Source: Gamsiella multidivaricata (Eukaryota > Mortierellomycota > Mortierellomycetes > Mortierellales > Mortierellaceae). From it: a stretch of DNA of 64,000 nucleotides. The notes below the pieces were generated by a model. It saw only the letters and a list, made by a program, of their open reading frames with translations, did not search any database and was not told the origin of the DNA. Each line of letters opens with the position of its first letter. Position 1 is the stretch's first letter. The translations under genes and the position numbers were made by a program. The stretch lies in assembly GCF_025024155.1 (NCBI RefSeq), contig NW_026251744.1:124001-188000 (forward strand), read 5' to 3'. This document shows, in pieces, positions 24,275-35,268 of this stretch.

Positions 24275-25941
24275 ATGGGTAACCCCCTCTCCAAGTGCTG
24301 TGCCCAGGACACGACCGTCCCCGAAGATAATGTCGCCACAACCGACCCTGGCGCATCGACTTCAGCATTAGTGGATGGCCAGGGCAGCGTCGAATCGAGC
24401 CCTCCTGTGGCATCATATGCCCCTGTTAAGGACAACAACGCTGCGACAAGTAGCAACGACACCAACACTAACACCAACACCACCACCAACAACAAGTCCT
24501 CCTTTTTCAAGAGCATCTCGGGGCGGCTTTCGTCCCTTGGCCAAACCTTGGTCGGTCCAAAAAGCCGGTCGATCGAACAAGGATTTAAAACCTTGCCATT
24601 CCCCTTGACGGAGGACGAAAAGAGGATTCTTCTAGCCAACGAGATTCCGTCTGTAGAGATCAAGAAACTCTCGATCGGTGTCGATGCAGGCGGCATGGGT
24701 ATCATCCACGTGGCCGAGTGGAAGGGACAGAAGGTCGCTATCAAGGAGGCAGCCACCCATGTCATTTCAAAAGAGGCAAGCTTCCACTCCCTGTTTCTGA
24801 TCATTCGAAAGATTATTATTGCCTTGACCTTGGCTTGTGCGACGATACACACGTTGCATGAACAAAAAAACGAAATCTCTTGAGAGCCAAGATGCCCGAG
24901 ATCTAATAACCCCCCTTTTCTGAAAATTAGGTCGAGATCTACAGCCGCATGAAGGGCTGCGATGGTGTTGTTCAGTTCTACGGTGTTACTTTCCCACCCG
25001 GTCTGAACAAGATGTGCATCGTGACAAAGTACGCCGATAAGGGTTCTCTCACATGGCATCTCAAGGTCGAGTACCAGAACCTCACCTGGGACGACAAGCT
25101 CAGGCTCGCGACCCAGATCTCGTCGGGTATCGCTCGTCTTCATCAGGAGGGCATCTACCACCGCGACCTGCATGGAGGTAACATTCTCATCGACGACCAA
25201 GGTAACGCCATGTTGACGGATTTTGGAGCCAGCACAATCATGGAAGAGCGCGTGGTCCGTAACATCAAGCGGTACGCCCTGGAGGAGGTGCCCGCAGTTG
25301 AAGGCCGCTCCAAGTTCATCAGCAAAAAGATCACCGGTCTCGATGGCCAGGACGACGGCGCGAAGAAGAGCGGCACCGTAAAGAAAGATGACGACGACCA
25401 GGACGATCCCTTGATCGGCGTCATGGCCTACATTGCACCGGAGCGTTTCCGCAACCCCAAGTTCTTTGACGCAAAGTGCGACATCTATTCTCTTGGTGTC
25501 TTGATGTGGGAGCTGACCTCGGGCCACTCTGCCTTTGCCAAGGTGCCCCAGGATGTTCATTTGGCTGTTGCGATCATGAACGGCAAGCGCGAGTTGTCAG
25601 TCGACGGCACCCCAACGGAATACAAGGCCCTGTATGAGAAGTGCTGGCATAGCGATCCTGCACAGCGACCCTCGTTGGACGAGATCTTGAAGACACTGGC
25701 CAAGGTGCGTGCTAGCATGACGCCTGAGCAACTGGCTGTTACACGCACTCGCAACAACACACATTACGAATCAGGTATGTTGCCAGTATTTTTTCATGTC
25801 TTTCGTAATATCGAAGAATCCGTTGAAATCAATTTTAACCGGACGTTTTCAATTCTCGCCACTGTAGTTGAGGTTTATGAAGAATCGTTGAGCATTCCCC
25901 GACCGACTTCCGATATCCAGCAGCACTTTGTCTCCGAATAA
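24275..25941 (+). CDS. TKL-like protein kinase with predicted N-myristoylation/palmitoylation signal
   Basis: Ser/Thr kinase of the TKL-like type that is abundant in Mucoromycota. The start MGNPLSKCCAQ has Gly2 for N-myristoylation and two adjacent cysteines for palmitoylation, so membrane anchoring is likely. A Thr/Asn/Ser-rich linker precedes the kinase domain: Gly-rich loop DAGGMGIIHVAEW, VAIK lysine, alpha-C Glu in SKEVEIYSRM, catalytic loop HRDLHGGNIL, LTDFGAS and MAYIAPERF. All catalytic residues are present. The segment between DFG and APE is long and charged (KKSGTVKKDDDDQDDPLI). There are three exons: 24275-24775, 24931-25774 and 25868-25941. Intron 1 starts GCAAGC after GAG (GC-AG); intron 2 is GT-AG. 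The C-terminal exon adds VEVYEESLSIPRPTSDIQQH. The pathway is unknown. Confidence 0.88.
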
Positions 25942-26637
25942 TTAGTTCCGGTTGTCCTGTCCCGTCTCTTTAGTTACTTTGTTTGCACACACAACACAAA
26001 CACTGTTCACGTTTATGGCTCGACAAAATGACGGATGCTTCCAACATGGCCAGCAGCTCGAACAATATCACCTATAAAAAAAAAAGCCATTGTGTATTTT
26101 TATTTACAAAACAAATGATCTATCGTTGACTATGCAAATTGTCGGGTGTCTCCACCGGACTCTAAACCACCGGTGTCCTTTTCTCGTTTGGTTGTTTCTG
26201 AAGACATCTGCAAGGGGCCACATGCGAAAGGAGACGGCCCATGAACGATTTAAAGGCAGCCCATCGACTGGGCTCCGTGGGTTCTGGATCAGATTCTCAG
26301 GATCGCCATGTGTGTCGAAAGAAGGTTTGGTGGATGAATGCACACACGACTGGGTGTTGCTCCATTCCCGGAGATGAATGGTCTCTACACTACTACCAAA
26401 CGAGGGATATTGCTCAGATACAGTCGTTCCTTTATCGTTCCTTGCTTGAAGTATACATATCATACATATCAAAGGGAAAAAAAAGGCACCGCTTTTCTCA
26501 AAAAAAAAAAAAGGTTGCTTTTGAGTGCCACTCTATTGTCCTTTGACAAAATCATCCAATGCAGCGATTACCACAGGTCGTTCTTGCTTATTTACCGGGC
26601 CAAACCTCACTTTTTTACTCTTACTCACTCAGCACCA
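25942..26637. other. Intergenic, kinase 3' UTR and promoter of the next gene
   Basis: No coding sequence was recognised. A-runs occur at about 26076-26084 and 26499-26512. An upstream in-frame ATG exists at 26338, but the intervening translation does not look like the membrane protein, so it is treated as untranslated. Confidence 0.5.
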
Positions 26638-27720
26638 ATGCCCTATACACGCGCCATGGACCCATACCGTAATTCCACGATAAACGCAATCCGCAAGACC
26701 ATCATCGCAGTGTCAGGGACCAACGCCTGTCTACTCGCCTTGAACTTCTTTCTCAGCATCACGTTTGTCTCTCCCCTGTCCCCACCATTACCTTCATTCA
26801 CGCAACTCTATGAACACTACTTCCTCCCTGTTCCCCAAATTGTCCTAAACCTCTGCCTCTTTGGGGCAAGCCTTTTCTGCTACAAAGCGCCGCGTACATG
26901 CACGTCTCTCCGATGGCACTACTACCGCTTGATCGGCAGCATGCTTTTCGCTGGGACCATACTCTTCTTCACTATCCTTGGACTTGTCAGGATTATAGAG
27001 TACATCCCCAGTCCTAGAGAGCATCTGCGTGCATGCGACGCGCTTGATGAAATAGGAAGGATCAACAACCATCCCTGTGGTATCCACGTCTTTGTCGCTG
27101 TCTTTGAACTGTTTGTGGTCTTCCTGGTCCTCCTGGAAGGCGTGTGGACGTTTAGAAGGGCTCTGACAGAACAAAGAATTGTTGAAGCAGAGGCGAAACG
27201 AAAGCGTGAGCAAAGGATGCTTACCCTAGCAAGGCTGATTAGCCAAGAGCCTGGAAGGCTGGAAGCAGCAGCCAGAGGTCAATCACGGCCTGTTCAGATG
27301 TTGGACCGATCTAGTCGCAGTCGACGATTTCGACGACTTTATTCGTCCCATGATTTGTACCTTCATGAAAGGCACATTCCTCGGCAGCGAACAGGGCTGG
27401 AGCACACCTTGGCTTTACAGATCCTGGTCGAGCAAGCTCCTTCGGCTGAAAGAGAGCGAATGCTGAACCGACGTTTCATCCGATTAACTACTATCAGAGA
27501 AGCGGAGGAGGAGGAGGAGGAGGATCAAGAGGAGGAGGATCGGGAGATCGAAGAGCCGCCGCCAGCGTATGCGAGGTCTGCGTCGCCATGTCGACGACTG
27601 AGTGAGTCTACGGTTCGTATACTTCTGGGAGCAGGAACAGAGCGTGGGCGGGAATTGGCACCGCCTGTAGACATCGCAGGCGAAGATACACTATCGCGAC
27701 CACCAACCTACACGCTCTGA
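26638..27720 (+). CDS. Four-helix membrane protein with C-terminal PPxY motif (family member 1)
   Basis: Single exon, 360 aa; function not recognised. Start chosen at MPYTRAMDPYRNSTINAIRK because hydrophobic segment 1 follows directly. Four hydrophobic segments lie at about residues 20-45, 62-82, 95-120 and 140-166 (for example VPQIVLNLCLFGASLFCY and FVAVFELFVVFLVLLEGVW). The long cytosolic-looking tail is basic, then Glu-rich. It carries two PPxY motifs, PPAY in an acidic context and PPTY in the last six residues (PPTYTL). PPxY binds WW domains of Nedd4/Rsp5 ubiquitin ligases, so regulated endocytosis is an inference. Three related or similar genes lie in this window (37064, 38095, 56219). 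Topology resembles MARVEL-type tetraspans, but no signature was confirmed. Confidence 0.72.
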   Translation: MPYTRAMDPYRNSTINAIRKTIIAVSGTNACLLALNFFLSITFVSPLSPPLPSFTQLYEHYFLPVPQIVLNLCLFGASLFCYKAPRTCTSLRWHYYRLIGSMLFAGTILFFTILGLVRIIEYIPSPREHLRACDALDEIGRINNHPCGIHVFVAVFELFVVFLVLLEGVWTFRRALTEQRIVEAEAKRKREQRMLTLARLISQEPGRLEAAARGQSRPVQMLDRSSRSRRFRRLYSSHDLYLHERHIPRQRTGLEHTLALQILVEQAPSAERERMLNRRFIRLTTIREAEEEEEEDQEEEDREIEEPPPAYARSASPCRRLSESTVRILLGAGTERGRELAPPVDIAGEDTLSRPPTYTL

Positions 27721-27880
27721 CAAAGAGGGCAAAGAAATAAAGCGATTTTTTTTTTTTTTTTTTGGGAATTGCAACGTATAGTATGTGTATTTTTTTTTTT
27801 TTTTTTTTAAAGGAGACCCCTCAAAGACATGGAATTGTGGTGCATCTTTGGTGGCAGAAGAAGGAGGACCACCAATGGGT

Positions 27881-28277
27881 TGTTTCGAGCATAAAAGATT
27901 TTTTTTTTTTTTTTATTTTTTATAACAACTTGTCTCTCGAGTCAATTGACTCTGCGAATCTATCAGACTAACTAGCAAAGATCTACTATCGCTGTCCTCA
28001 CCACCAAAGCGGAACCGATCCACAGTCGCCAAAAGACAGGTCACATTCCCCGGGCCTGCCCCTAGGGCCTGCGCAACAATTGCCACACCTCATCAGTGTG
28101 TTAAAAGCTGAAAACACCTTATTACAAGAAGGGTATCTTCCCCATCCCCTCCATAGTTGTCAACCGCCTCCTCCCTTGCAGGCAATCCAGCAGTGTCCGA
28201 TCCGCTGCGTCTGGGTCAAGCACGGGGCCAGGGCAGCTCCCGTTTACATGGTCAGCGAGTGTTTCGAGCATAAAAGA
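27881..28277 (-). mobile_element. LINE 3'-end fragment (copy A) with perfect 18-bp target-site duplication
   Basis: Element body 27899-28259, in minus orientation: a poly(A) tail appears as the T run at 27899-27914. It is flanked on both sides by tgtttcgagcataaaaga (27881-27898 and 28260-28277). The body matches the 3' end of a second element at 28618-28957 (ctgcgaatctatcagac..., ccgcctcctcccttgcaggc...). This is the structure expected of a severely 5'-truncated, target-primed retroposition. It lies about 105 bp upstream of the tRNA-like gene at 28365. No intact protein is encoded. Confidence 0.75.
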
Positions 28278-28364
28278 CAAAGAGAACATGAAAAAAAATA
28301 CAAAGAAATTGCAGAACATCCAACTTATAATTCTAGTTAAGAAAAACATGTCGACGACACGCAA

Positions 28365-28471
28365 GAAGAGGTGGCCGAGTCTGGTTCAAGGCGCTGCAAC
28401 ACTAATCTCTTGATTGAAACTTCTGCAGTTTACCTACACGGTATTCGTGGGTTCAAATCCCTCCCTCTTCC
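28365..28471 (+). tRNA. Class II (Ser/Leu-type) tRNA-like gene, copy 1, with intron-like loop; possibly pseudo
   Basis: The acceptor stem GAAGAGG/CCTCTTC pairs perfectly over 7 bp. T8-G9 is followed by a D arm GCC...GGC with the A-box-like TGGCCGAGTCTGGTTCAAGG. The anticodon stem CTGCA/TGCAG encloses 25 nt (loop plus presumed intron). The long variable arm has a TACC/GGTA stem. The T arm GTGGG-TTCAAAT-CCCTC (one T-T mismatch) includes a B box, and a T8 Pol III terminator follows. In the loop the usual T33 appears to be C and the anticodon would read ACT, so identity and function are doubtful. The family is Ser- or Leu-type because of the long variable arm. Confidence 0.5.
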
Positions 28472-28607
28472 CTTTTTTTTGTTTGCCGTATTTCATCGTC
28501 TTTGACACATTGCACTCAGTTTATGGGTCGAAATCCTTGGAGGCGTAGTTCTCAAACACGACATAAAATCTACTACGCCCCCCCCCCCCCACCCCCAAGG
28601 TGTATAT

Positions 28608-29406
28608 TGTTTTGAGCTATAACAATTTGTCTCTCGAGTCGATTGATCCTGCGAATCTATCAGACCTCACTGCAATGATCTACTACAGCTGTCCTCTCCA
28701 CCAAAGAACCGATCCGCAGTCGCTAAAAGACAGATCACATTCCCCGGGCCTGTGCAATAATTGCCGCACCTCATCAGTGTGCTAAAAGCTGAAAACTCCT
28801 TGTTACAAAAAGGGTATCTTCCTCGTCTCTTCCATAGCTGTCAACCGCCTCCTCCCTTGCAGGCAGTCCAGCAGCGTTCAATTCGCAGCATCAGGGTCAA
28901 ACGCGGGGGCTAGAGAAGCCCCCGTTTGTATGATCTGCGAGCAACGCATCACACGGACAGTGGTCAGCGTCGCAAATGTATCCATTGCCCTCACTTCAGT
29001 CTCCTCGAGGGCCCTTGTATGTGTGCGCGTTTTATCTTGGCTGTGGTTTCCTACTCTCATTCCCGAGCAATAGTCGCGTCGCAGCGGGGTTTCCAGATCA
29101 GCTCCGTAGCCTGCGTCCCAATAAAGCCGATGGAACTTGTGAATGACCTGGCCCGCGATCGAAGATGGCGAGATAAACAGACTACCCCGCTCCTTGATAA
29201 GGCTGAGGGGTGTGATGCCACGGCATAAATCGCTAATCCTCCAGGTCAGATCCGGAGAGCGGCCAAAAACCTCGTCGCCTGCGAGCAATGACTGGGTTCC
29301 GGCGATACAGGGTAGACCTTGGACGTGGGTCTCGTTGTTAGGACAAACCCCATCGAATGGGTTTCGGCGCAGCAGCGTAGACCCTGGCAGGGGCACCATC
29401 ACGCTC
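28608..29406 (-). mobile_element. LINE fragment (host element), 3' portion
   Basis: Minus-strand element of the same family as copy A. Its 3' end at 28618 abuts tgttttgagc (28608-28617), a one-base variant of the start of copy A's target site. It lacks a clear poly(A) tail. Its translation contains DLCRGITPLSLIKERGSLFI and FHRLYWDAGYGADLETPLRR, which align by eye with the C-terminal domain of the inner LINE (ELYRGLVPMRLIKTWKQLF). It is interrupted at 29406 by the inner LINE and resumes at 35287-35481. Confidence 0.65.
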
Positions 29407-30632
29407 TTTTTTTTCTTTTTTTTTTTTTATTAACATAAATCCCCATGAGCACGCGACGCATGGTCCGCAAAGGCCTTGAAGCCATAGATGCCTTCCATGC
29501 ACGGCAGAGCCGCATCCCCTACCAACTATGTTGGCTTGAGGCGTCAAATTCATAACCCATGTCGCATAGCTAGCCTAACCTAACTCCTGCGTGACCTGTT
29601 GCGCGATACACGTCTCCTAATCCAGATCCAATGTTAATAAAGTTGTTTTTAAACCGAATAACCCCTCCATTATGTCCAGCTTCCCTCGCCCCAAGCAATG
29701 CTGTAGCACCCTATAATCCGCGGTCCGTCTACCTTCCTGGATCTCCGTTGCAAGTAACCGTCTCCCTTTCAAATCAGAGAAATCACCAACACTACGTTGG
29801 TGTCCCCGATCACCGTTGCGTCCTCCGGCGCGTTTGCTCATGAAGGTGATTCCAACTGACTTTTCCCAGGCGACAGTGCTGCGGTGTAGGGGGTCTACTA
29901 ACGGGTTCTATAACTTCTACCATTAGTTCTATTTACAACGGGAGTTACCACGCGAATAGGACTTCGGCAAGGCTGTGCTTCGGTCACTTACTGGTTCGTG
30001 GTGCAGGGTCCTCCTTTAGATCGGAATGTAAGAACACAAAGGTAAAATAGACTAGACGTAAATGGAAAGGAATAAATATGGGGATCTATTTAGCTAAATG
30101 GTGCGAGCTAGGACTATATTCCTTTGGGAATGACTGGGGTAGTTGCAAGGAGTTCGCATATTGTGATGTCCGATGAGGTGAGGAGTCGTGACAATGAAGT
30201 CCACCCCTCTGGAGTCGTTGTATGCCAATAGTTGCTGATCAGGCCTCCGTTGTACCTTTGTAATGCCGTTTCACGAGGGTGGGCCGATGACGGATGCTCA
30301 ATGAGACGATCGGTAATCGGGGAAGCGCTGCGGGGCAAGTACAATGTCTAAATAAGAGCGATTGACGGCGCAAAGGTGGCGAATGATCAGGATCGGCATT
30401 CCCTGTTGATTGTATCTCGTTGCATGGGTTACTGACGGTGGTAGTCAGTACCTGTCGTTGATGCGGTGTTATCCGGACAATCTGGACGAATACAATGTGT
30501 GATACAAATGATTTTGGTGGAAAGAAGACTCTGGTTCAGGTACCAGACCGTTTATTCTTTTATTCTGGGGGCGGTGCTCTTCCCCGTGATCTAATATTAA
30601 CTTTGCAAGAACAACCAACTGATTCTCATTTA

Positions 30633-31208
30633 CTACACCACAGTGCCCTCGCATCGTTTGTTCCATATCTTGGTCCTGCCAAACTCTTCGATCCTGCTCA
30701 CGAACTTTGTCACCATGATCGTCGCAATCCACTTGGTGGTGGTAAATAGCTGCTTCCAGGTCTTAATGAGTCTCATTGGCACCAAACCTCGGTATAACTC
30801 CTTGACCTCCCAATCTGCCTCACTCTCCGGCTCCTCTCCTTCCGCAACCCGATATGTCCCTCGTCTTTCCGCCGTCCCCTGAATCCACTGCATTGACTTC
30901 CAGATAGCCTTCGTTCCTGTTGCCGAGAAGTTGGGACAAGTCGCAGTGAAGGGCTTGTCCTTCCGTTCGGCCTTCTCTCTCTCCTGTTCCCATTTTCGCA
31001 CTGCCTGCCTCCATGCACAATATCCATTCAACTCCACTTCCTCCACCGCGTCCCCCCACTCTTGTCGCTGGTCGCACAAGGTAGCTGAACAACGCCAAAG
31101 ATGATCGTTCGTCTCTGGTTCCCTCTCACACCTACGACATATGTCCGTTTGGTAGGTATCTGGATGTCGTTTCTTCATCGCCTGCAATGTCGACAAATCT
31201 CCATGCAA
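30633..31208 (-). pseudogene. LINE C-terminal CCHC zinc knuckle and conserved tail
   Basis: In frame with the RNase H ORF after its TAG. The knuckle is C-x2-C-x8-H-x3-C (CRRCEREPETNDHLWRC), usual at the C-terminus of non-LTR retrotransposon polyproteins. It is followed by Trp/Lys-rich sequence ending ...RTKIWNKRCEGTVV. The same domain occurs in the host LINE fragment (CCICDVQDEDNHHLWTC near 35.43 kb). Confidence 0.8.
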
Positions 31209-32132
31209 CTACTTGATCCTGTGCGAACGTAAACGACAGTCTTCCAGGCTGGTGTATAAGCGCTTTGGTGGGTTGTTATCGTGTAAGATCCGCAGCGTGG
31301 GCGCCCATGCTACCGACCGCCAATCCTTGATGTAGGTCCTCGTTCGATGCTGCAATGTCCACTGATAATGGTGCCGTACCGCGGACTGCAGCTTCAGTAT
31401 CCTCCTCAAGTCCAGGTCTGCACTGTGTGTTGCAAACTGTGCGTGGCATTTCAAATCATGGTGCTGCGTTGCGTCTAGCCTCCATAGTCCTGTATCGATC
31501 CCATGTGCTGCCTTGGCAACAGTGTCTGCAGCCTCGTTGCCACGGTGTCCAGCATGTCCTCGTACCCAATGCACAGATATACCTTGTCCTTGTTGCAAGA
31601 AGGCATAATGCACCATCGCCCACCACTGTGCATCTGCAGATCTCAAACGCTGCCTTGCTGTTGCTGAATCCCGCTGCTGCACCAACTCCTTGAAATTGTT
31701 GACGACTGTGAGATTGTCGATGTAGATGTCGACGTTCTCTTCCCTTGGGCTGATAAGAATTGTTGCCAAGAGCCCACACATCTCTGCAATTGTTGACGAC
31801 GCGTATCCTCCGACCCGTCCACTGAACGCCGTTGTGTAGGGACCACCATCCACAGAAACGACAACTCCGAATGCTGCACTGACCTGCTCTGTGCCGTTGT
31901 GAATCACTGACCCATCCGAGCAGAAGTGAAGCCTTCGATGTGTTTGCAAACGTCTCCTAGCTGTCCGAATTTGCTGGATTGTTGGTACCTGGAGCGCCAA
32001 TCCCAGTAAATCTCGCTCAATTTCATCTGATACTGCCGGCAATGGTTGGCGAACAGGTGTCGTCATATTGTCCACCGCCTTGTGCGCATCCTCATGCAAG
32101 TGGTCTATACACGCCTCTGCATCCACATTCAT
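31209..32132 (-). pseudogene. LINE RNase H domain ORF
   Basis: Type I RNase H with all four acidic positions and the histidine visible: HFCSDGSVIHNG, IAEMCGLLATIL, DIYIDNLTVV and VHWVRGHAGHRGNEAADTVA. It degrades the RNA strand of the cDNA hybrid in LINE replication. The ATG at 32132 overlaps the preceding TGA by 4 nt (ATGA). This frame ends at an in-frame TAG (31209-31211, after HRIK), beyond which the same frame continues with the CCHC domain. It is either a third inactivating nonsense change or a genuine ORF boundary. Confidence 0.82.
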
Positions 32133-34225
32133 ATATCTACGATATAAATGGCGTCGTCTTCGTCGTTCTTCTCTGTATCGAGCCCGTCTCTCGATGTCCC
32201 GCAGGCGTGTTGCTCCTCCTGCTGTTGCTTCTCCTGCTGCCGCTCCTCTTCCAGCTGCCGCTGTCGGTCACTCTCTTGCTGTTCTGCCCGCCGCCGCTCC
32301 TCTTCCAATTGTCGCTGTTGTTCCCGTGTTTGCTGTTCTGCCTGCTGCATTTGTTGCCGAAGGTGCCTCTGTACTACTTTCAGTTGTGCCCGCTTCTGTT
32401 TAATCCATTGTTGATCGAGTCTGTGCTCTTCTCTGTCGAAAGCACGGTCCAAGTCGTCTTGATTACGCAGTCGATTGCCTGTCATGTTTACCATAGCACG
32501 TCGAATGTATTCCTGCTTCCTTACGCTACGCTGGCTGAGCGTCTCTTGGACTCGCGGTGTGAAGAGCGCAGTTTCCGGATCCAAGTTGAGAATTTCCTGA
32601 GACGACAGCAAACCGTTGTTCTGCTCTCCATTGTCTTCCTCCAGTGGTGGTTGATCCATCGGTTGTTCTGCATTGTTATCTCCTCCGCCTTCGGACCTTT
32701 CCTCCTCACTCGCAGCTTCGTCGGGCACGCTGTCATCGTCGGCAGTCGCAGTATCCCCTACAGGTAGAGGTGATACCGCCCTGTCTAAATTGTCAACTGG
32801 TGCTGGATGCACAGCGGCGGGCTGTTCATCTTCGTCCAAGTCATTTGGCGCCTGTGGCTCTTCCAGATCGGATGGTAATTCCTCCAGTAGCTCATCAATC
32901 CATTGTGCAGTAGCTTCCTGGACATAATCGCCCCCGTGCACGATCGCCTGCAATTCCTGGAACCAAGGCGGAGAGGCTACCGTTCGCACGTTGAACCGCT
33001 GTCTAAACGTTTGCCAACTTGCTAATTCTGTGTGAGTAGTGTTCAGAATCTGATCAACAAAAAATACTCCAACAGCTCCAAGCCCTATTCTGATCTCTTC
33101 GGTCAGTCTATCACCAATCCAATCCTCAATAGTAATCGCATGCTGGGAAAGGTCCATCTCCGATGCCATCGTAACGTCGAAGGTGATCTGTCGGTCCGCC
33201 ATAATTTTGCATATCTGGCTGATCAAGCAGTGCTTAAAGCCCTGCACTCGTTCTGGAGCCTTTGTGGGACAAACGGTGGTGCACTGTCGTTGTTGGAGCT
33301 GGAATAAACGAACACGACTCGCCCGTCCCACTATGCTGTTGTCGTTCAAACGCAGAAAAAGTGTTGAGATGTGCTCTTCTGCTTGTACGTCTGCTAGGTG
33401 TCGAACTGCAAACAGTCGATTGTGGTGCATGACGCTGTTGGGAGTTGTGGATGCCATCCTGGACTTGCTTTTGCATATCTTCATGTAACGCCCTGTCAAC
33501 TGTTGGAGCGTCGCCGGAGGCAGAACATAAATACTAAGAAGGTACAATATTTTCGGCAGTAGCACTGTGTTGATAACATATGCAGCCTGTCGGTCCGTGA
33601 TGCTCTTGTATTCGAGAATATTGCAGATGGTGTTAACCTCGTTCTGCACATGGCGCTTAACTGGTCCTGTGTTCCCCGAACTGTTGATCCACACCCCCAA
33701 AATCCTGATCAGTCGGTCCTTGTGTACAGCGTACAACTCCTCCGCCGGTGTCCCAAACCGTAGTGGCTCCTCTCGAACTGGGCTGTTGAGCGCCGCCACC
33801 ACAGTTTTCTTTGCATTAATCTCGATCCCGTTTAATGCAAAAAAGGACATGGCGACGTCCAGAATCTCCTGAATATTCTCCCGAGAGTCAGAGATCCATG
33901 TCGTGTCATCGACGAATGCAAATGTGGAGACAGTCAAGGGTTTTCCAGGTCCATTGAGAGTGTATCCTGTGCACGACTCCATCACTTCACACAATAAAGC
34001 GTCGTATGATATCCTCCACATCAATGGACTCTCGACCCCACCCTGGTCCAGCCCGCACTGAGGGTGATAGCCATCCGTGACGCCGTAGTCGGTGATGATC
34101 CTGTTCTCCTTTGTCTCTGCAATCGTCACACATAACCGAATGAGACTTTCCGGGATCCGTATGCGTCGTAGTCCTCTAGCAAGCATTCCGTCTGTCCCAC
34201 ACGACACAGAATCGAAACACCGCTT
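32129..34225 (-). pseudogene. LINE reverse transcriptase, palm/thumb plus acidic and coiled-coil linker
   Basis: Continues the RT after the motif A frameshift: GYHPQCGLDQGGVESPLMW (motif B region), STFAFVDDTTWISDSRENIQ (motif C, FVDD in place of the common YxDD) and NGIEINAKKTVV (motif D/E). A thumb with conserved ILGVWINSSG follows. After the RT comes an acidic Pro/Asp/Glu-rich stretch and then a strongly predicted Gln/Glu/Arg coiled coil. The stop TGA at 32129-32131 overlaps the ATG of the RNase H frame (ATGA). Confidence 0.82.
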
Positions 34226-34245
34226 CATTCCTGAAAAACAATCCA

Positions 34246-35268
34246 CTATTCTTTTTTGAATTCTCGTGCATCCTCCAGGGTAGCTTGCAGCACATAGATG
34301 GGATCCTTGGTCGTGGTGCCCTTGAGAACCGAGAAGTTGGGACCCTTGAGGATATCGTGTTTCGAGAGGATAGCACTCAGTCGACTCGTGATGATGGAAA
34401 AAAGCAGCTTGCGGCCATGTTCCAATAGCGTGATTGGACGCACATCAGCAAGACTACCTGACCACTCCGTTGCCTTGGGGATGCAATAAACGATCCCCGT
34501 CTTCCACTCAAAAGGAACGTCTTCTTGGAGCAAACACGCACAGATCAGCTGGAACAAAATGTAGTCGCCCACACCTCCTTGCTTCAAGAAAAGATCATTT
34601 GCTACCCCTGATATTCCTGCTGCTTTAGCCTTGGGTGATTCTTTCAGCGCCGCGAGAAGCTCTTCCATGGATGGTGGGTCCATCAAGCCATTGTACCATG
34701 TTGGGTCAATCCACTCTTTAGGTTCGTATTGTGCCTTCCATCGTGGGTGATCGTCTAATGGCTGCACCTCCCGCCTGCCATGCCACTCATTGAAGTGTCT
34801 CTTAACGGTGTCCTTCACTTGGTCGCCCTCCTTGACACTGACAACATTTCCGTTGATTGTCTGCTGTACTCTATCAATGACCACCTTCCCACGATGGCGG
34901 TCGAGAATGCTATCAAGCATTTTGCCGGGGTTCCCACGCATCTGGTCGCACCGGCTGTCTATCGCCTCCTTGATCTTTGTGCGCTTGATGCTCTCTCGTT
35001 CTGCCTGCATGAATTGTATGGCATCGTGCCAGTACTTCTTGATGTCACGTATCCATCCCGTCCATGTTTCTTCCTTATCCGTCAATGTCGGTGGGAAGGC
35101 AATGGCTTCAACCGGAGCGCCAGCGTGTTCGTTATACGTATCGATCTGTGTCCGAAGTGCGTTGTCCATCGTTTGTATCGTATCCCAGATTGTACCATCC
35201 ACATTCGGTAGCGTCGCCCTGAAACGCTTGGCGAGTCGCTTCAGTCGACCACAAGCACGGATGATGTG
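34246..35268 (-). pseudogene. LINE reverse transcriptase, fingers/palm part up to motif A (broken)
   Basis: The frame runs from the truncated 5' end through a basic/helical region into RT motifs. PPSMEELLAALKESPKAKAA with GISGVANDLF is the template-grip region, followed by ADVRPITLLEHGRKLLFSII and SRLSAIL. It stops at a TAG (34246-34248) right after REFKKE. Just downstream the reading frame also shifts by one base at the codon for the motif A catalytic aspartate; the next frame resumes with GMKRCFDSVS. The RT is therefore split by a nonsense codon plus a frameshift in the active site. Confidence 0.8.

Noticed and set aside
26338..26637. Upstream in-frame start for the four-helix protein at 26638
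   Set aside because: Includes a translated A-run and no family-like sequence; helix 1 follows naturally from 26638.
31979..32927. Plus-strand ORFs rich in Leu/Ser/Cys
   Set aside because: Antisense shadows of the Gln/Glu-rich coiled coil and acidic linker of the LINE.
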